A stretch of DNA of 64,000 bases, from assembly GCA_001465935.1 (NCBI GenBank), contig LNKV01000032.1, positions 62,001 to 126,000 of the forward strand. The letters run 5' to 3'. This document shows, piece by piece, positions 59,733 through 64,000 of the stretch. This stretch comes from Clarireedia homoeocarpa (taxonomy: Eukaryota > Ascomycota > Leotiomycetes > Helotiales > Rutstroemiaceae). The first letter of the stretch is position 1, and the number at the start of each line of letters is the position of its first letter. The translations under genes and the position numbers were made by a program. Below the pieces are notes generated by a model. That model searched no databases and was not told where the DNA came from. It saw nothing but the letters and a program-made list of their open reading frames with translations.

Positions 59733-60244
59733 TGCGACAATAGCATACAGATAGACAGTGAGTAATGATAATTGATACATGATGGGATAGATGGTGGCTT
59801 TCATGGGCGGGCGTTGACACAAATTTAATCTAATGAATCGCATGGCGTTGGAATACCCTTGGCGTTGTAGCTAGGCAGAAAATAAAGTTGTTTATTCTAG
59901 TTTGTAAATGCTATCCAACGTCAGATACTGTGAGCAGGAGGATATCACGAATGAGACGGCATTCGATTGTATTGCAGTAAGTCAATTTATTTCAAATCGT
60001 GTACGTCCTGGAAACATCTTCGATGCAACATGCTGACCAGATGAACGATAGGTAAAACAAAAATATAAAACTCGTACAAAGGAGCAAAAGTATGCATAAG
60101 AAACAGAAATCGCCCCGTATCCCTTTGCAGGACTCTTCTATCAGAATACGACCTACACGCCAGTCCAATCAAGCAAACGAGTCCAAATCGACACCCAATC
60201 CGCAAAGTGTGGTATCTAGACTTCAGTCAGCCAATCTTCATTTA
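59733..60244. other. Convergent intergenic gap
   Basis: About 0.5 kb between the stop codons of GTR1 and the GH25 gene. No gene seen. Confidence 0.5.
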
Positions 60245-61503
60245 TCAGTCTTTTGGGTCATTCAAGATGGTGTTTTGCTTACCGAGAGTATACTGCTTAG
60301 CAGCAGCCTTGGTCCATCCGCCCATGAATGTATCCACAGTGTCGACACCAGGCTTCTTATCGAATTGTACTGCCCAGAGTGGAAGATCGGATGCGATATC
60401 TGTGGAGCGAGAGGCGAACATTGCTGTCCATTGGTTTCTATTTTGCTCTTGTTAGCTTCTCCTCCATCACCCCCCCTCCTCCCCTTCAAAACAAGCCCTA
60501 TATCAAACGCGCATAGCAGCAGCGTAAAAGAAACCAACTCACCCATTAGCATAAACCCCCCACTTCCTTCCCGTCGCCTTCATCTTCGCCACCCACTCCT
60601 TCGCTAACTTTTCGTTGGCCGCTGCGCCCAGGTTCCACGCATTACATGGGCTGTTGCTCGCGCTCGTCGGCTCTAGATCTAGCCATAATGTGTCGATGTC
60701 CATTTTGTTGTCATCGATTACTTTTAGGTACTCAGCCATTTGCGTATCTACGCTTTTGCAGTTGGGCTCGGAGCCGGTGGGGGTTCCGCTGCAGGGGAAT
60801 ATGTAGGAGTCAATGCGGGTGAAGCCCGCGGCTTTGGCATTCTTGTAGGAGGCGACGAAGTTTTTGTCGACTTGGCCGCCCTGGGAGGGGTTAGTTGGGT
60901 GGGGAGGGGAAGGATAGGAAAGGAAAGGGAAAAGGAGACGTACGCTGCCACATGCTTGTTGGTAACCTCGAATAGCAACCACATCTTTAGTTTTCTTCGC
61001 ACATGTAAAGAAATCCGCTGTTCCCAGCTGCGAGATATCAATTCCTGATTTTCCAGCTCCAGTTGCAGGCGGAGTGGAGCCACCGCTTTTGATACAGCAC
61101 TATTTCACAGATCAGCACAACTCCCCAACCTGATATTCCCTTCCTGCTTCGAAAACAGAAAAAAAAAAGTTTATATATATGTATATATATCACATACCTG
61201 CACATCCGCCGGACCCGGACACAAGCCCGCGGAAAAGCTCCCTCCACTACAAGCCGTCGCAGTAGTCTGACATGTTCCCTTCCCGCTCGAACAAGTAGCG
61301 ACGCAGCATTGATTGTCCGTTCCACCGGGACAGAAACCGGCGACGAACTTCCCGCCGGAACAGGAGTTGGATGTGAGTTCGCAGAAGCCCGGGCCGCTGG
61401 GGGTGCTGCAGGAGGTGGAAGCGCGGGGGACGAGTGGGTTGGCGGTGGAGAGGTGGAGGAGGGTGAGGGTGAAGATGGTTGAGAGGGTAGTTTGGGCGAC
61501 CAT
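60245..61503 (-). CDS. Secreted GH25 muramidase (lysozyme) with two Cys-rich N-terminal repeats
   Basis: Glycoside hydrolase 25 enzyme, which cleaves bacterial peptidoglycan. Exons: 61198-61503, 60944-61099, then about 60539-60888, and a last exon of about 60245-60445. Starts MVAQTTLSTIFTLTLLHLSTA (signal peptide). Two Cys-rich modules follow, FCELTSNSCSGGKFVAGFCPGG with NQCC and a second ending QCC, resembling fungal carbohydrate-binding-like repeats. The catalytic domain starts at GIDISQ (first catalytic Asp) and contains the DxE pair in WLDLEP, SYIFPC and WGVYAN. The C-terminus is LPLWAVQFDKK...MGGWTKAAAKQY. Extracellular; likely used against bacteria. Confidence 0.9.
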
Positions 61504-63138
61504 GATTGCGTTTGGAAGGTTGAATAGATGGCGGGTGTGATGTTGCGCGTTGGAGATGTTGGAATGGCGTGGGAGGATGGGATATTTGGTTGCCAGGACG
61601 GTCTTATATACTTTCATCACCATCATAATCACCAGTGCATTACCATGCTATGCTCATCATAAACCACTATCTCTTAGCACAGCATCACTGCCCCATCATA
61701 AACAAGCCTCATACGCCATTCACCAAACCACCTTACTCCACCGACCCATCATCTCTACATTCCTCGGCCTTTATCCAGCTGTGATGTGCATCTTTGCCTT
61801 CCTTCCTTACGCTATGACAAGTTATTCCGCTGCTAGTTCCTCTCCTTTCCTTTTCTTACCTTATGCTATCCATCCCGGGATCCATCATTTTCGCCTAACG
61901 CCACTAATTCTGCAGCCTATTTAGGATTTCCGCGCGAATCCTCCCCAAGTCCACCCGTTCGTATCGAGCCGGGCATCGCCCAAACTCAAAAATCAAGCTT
62001 AATTTCCGCACCGCACCACATCGATGGGGAAGATTGCGGGGCGCGCGTAAGCATTCTGTTGCATTGAGCCGCTGATGCGACGACGGGACAGGGCGGATTG
62101 AAGTTGCATTGGCTGATGGATGCCTGGCTTGGCAGCTGCTGGTGACGGCTGTGATTGGGATTGCGATTAGACAATTCGAAACCTCGGACATGACGGCGCA
62201 CGGAATGACAGCACAAGGGCGCGAGCTGTTTAACTACTGGTTCGTGCTTCCAAGATTCGAAATGATTGGAAGCTTTAAGGTAACGTGATATATGCGAGGT
62301 TTTATTGGTAGAGTAGTACTGTTTTACTCAATGCTCTGATACGTGTGGTAGTAACCTTACCTAACGGGAAGATCAAAATAGAAAGATCTTCGGCATAGCT
62401 AGATGATCGGATCTGGTGCTACCCAAAGCAACAACAACCTTAAGCCCAATGGACAGCTGCTTACCCAAATTCGCAATGCAGGTACGGCAAGCACACTGCA
62501 TTAGCAGCGTGTAACCTCACCTCACCTCCGCCACCACCAGGCTTCTAAAACTTTGGCCTGTCCTGTGCGATTGAATTGATAGATTTGATCGTGATGTTTC
62601 TTACCCGTCGGTCGGGCGTATAGGGAAAGCCGATCAGTTGTGTTTTGTTTTTCAGGCACAGTTGAGCTGGGGGATTGGATGCCACTTATGTCAGCCGAAT
62701 CTAATGTTTTGTGTGTTGATTCTAGGAATTGAAGATGGTGATTTGTGAGGCTCGTCGCTTTGGAGGTATTGGAAACGTTTAGTTGCTGCCTACTGCGTCC
62801 ACTTGTAGCAAGACAGATTGACAAAACTCAAGATACAGAGTATATATTTTTGGCTGATAGGGAGCTCAATGTTGCTAATTGTATTGCAAGTGGCTAGTCC
62901 ATCCCTTGCTCCTCGCAGAAGAAAGAAAGAAGAAGAAAAATTTAAATAAAAAAGAACTGCTGCTTTACATGTATTTTTATAGATATGCGTTGTAGATATG
63001 TGGAATGGTGCCAAGAATCAGCACCAGGCATAGACGAAGGCGGAGAGGAAGTGAGCGGCATTGGGATGCATGTATTCTCGCCTTAAGTAGGACAGTTCCA
63101 TAGTATATAAAGCTCTGGGTGGATCGAGCCAGAAGATT
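61504..63138. other. Intergenic gap, no gene seen
   Basis: About 1.6 kb containing the GH25 promoter on the left. No coding, RNA or repeat feature supported. Confidence 0.5.
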
Positions 63139-63630
63139 TCACAAATCTGCCTTTGGTCTCCTCGAAATATTAGACATGGATAGCACATTTTTATCCCAAA
63201 TTTTATCTACATCATCGCAGTGACTCGCCCAAGCCTTAGGTTTGTCCACTTTTATAAAGTCCAAAAGATCCTCTTTGACCTCTGGGTCATCCGCATTAGA
63301 AATATCCTCAACAAAGTCTTGGATCTTCTGTGCCATATCTTCTGGGCCCTGATTGATGCTTTAAAAAAAGAGAGCCATCCAATCCTCTGGTACCCATTGA
63401 GTTCGAGAATTAGCATCTGAGATATCAGCCCCCTCCAAGGAATCTCTGCCAGAAACATCAAGGCTAGCCTCAGCTGCGGTTCCTTCCCTCTTAGTGACCA
63501 TCCCGTTAGAGGTTTGAGTTCTTGGGAAATTCTTCTTTATACTACTCCGAAGCGTCCTTGCCCTCTTGACAATAACCTTCATCTCCTCCTCAGTCTCCTT
63601 CATCCCTCTCTTCATATTCTTTCCCGCCAT
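63139..63630 (-). CDS. Small charged protein of unknown function (in-frame stop or 45-nt intron)
   Basis: The ATG at 63630 starts MAGKNMKRGMKETEEEMKV, a Lys/Arg/Glu-rich segment. In the same frame a TAA at 63361-63363 interrupts it, after which the frame continues with DMAQKIQDFVEDISNADD... to a stop at 63139. A 45-nt segment beginning GTACCAG right after SRTQW and ending ATCAG, with a T-rich stretch before the end, could be spliced out in phase. That would remove the stop and give a 148-aa protein with no signal peptide or cysteine. The alternative is a nonsense mutation. No family recognised. Confidence 0.5.
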
Positions 63631-64000
63631 TGCTATGTTTGTATTCGTAACTCGAATGTAAGATTGTTAGTTTGGTATATATAAGCTGCACACCCAATCG
63701 GTCAGCATGCTTTAACTTCGAACTTGGAAATTGAGATTGTGAATGAAAAAGGGTCTTCTCGGCACATGAAGATCAATTGGATATAGCGAAGCTACAACAT
63801 CCAAAACGGAAAAGGAGGCATCAAGTCCACATTTCGGGTAATGAAGGATAAAGCAGATATAGCGTTGCTAAGTGGCAGAATAAGCTGCAAGCCGAACAGA
63901 AGAGCGGTAGTGAAGATCCTTTTATTTTGGCAATGCCTGGTGCCTCAGAACAGTTACCGCTTTGCAGCTCCTTAAACGTGATTTCTTCGGTATCCCATCG
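63631..64000. other. Right-edge intergenic sequence
   Basis: 370 bp upstream of the small charged protein gene. Nothing recognised before the window ends. Confidence 0.5.

Noticed and set aside
1..64000. CRISPR arrays or bacterial operons
   Set aside because: The sequence is fungal with spliceosomal introns, and no direct repeats with unique spacers occur.

Overview
The window looks like nuclear DNA of a filamentous ascomycete (Pezizomycotina). The genes carry short introns of about 45-80 nt with GTAAGT-type donors and CTAAC/CTGAC-type branch points. The protein families are typical of that group: a reducing polyketide synthase, UstYa/DUF3328 proteins, FSH1 hydrolase, GH25 and GH76 enzymes and fungal-specific transcription factor remnants. 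A Leotiomycete is my guess, but it is an inference from gene content only.

Layout. 0-15 kb is a polyketide cluster: an ABCB-type exporter (cut by the left edge), an FSH1-type serine hydrolase with an apparent frameshift, and a divergently transcribed reducing PKS (KS-AT-DH-ER-KR-ACP, no methyltransferase, altered DH residues). At 15.5-16 kb lie tRNA-Val(AAC) and a 277-bp Tc1/mariner-derived miniature element. At 16.5-28 kb are two conserved genes, auxilin/SWA2 and the uracil-catabolism gene URC4, separated by a 6.8-kb gene-free stretch rich in short tandem repeats. A secreted Cys-rich beta protein follows at 30 kb.

The most interesting region is 32.6-46.6 kb: an SDR, an alpha/beta hydrolase, three UstYa-type proteins, two paralogous prolyl-4-hydroxylase-like 2OG-Fe(II) oxygenases, and between them a tiny secreted-peptide gene (44246-45067). 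I read that gene as a RiPP precursor whose C-terminal, proline-rich core is spelled out by a chain of micro-exons, six of them only 3 nt long and each flanked by a consensus intron. All exons are multiples of three, so exon skipping would yield in-frame peptide variants. The gene set suggests a dikaritin-like pathway: Kex2 release of a Pro-rich peptide, proline hydroxylation by the two 2OG oxygenases, oxidative cyclisation by UstYa proteins, and tailoring by the SDR and hydrolase.

47-58 kb is an accessory, partly decayed zone: a secreted protein with dibasic sites, a broken secreted-protein gene beside an 18-bp perfect inverted repeat and a Ty3-like reverse-transcriptase fragment, a GH76-like enzyme, a transcription-factor pseudogene, an intact secreted epoxide hydrolase and an NmrA-like pseudogene. 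58-64 kb returns to intact genes: GTR1 (Rag GTPase), a secreted GH25 muramidase and a small charged protein. Splice sites were placed by eye from consensus sequences and frame; no alignment or transcript data were available.
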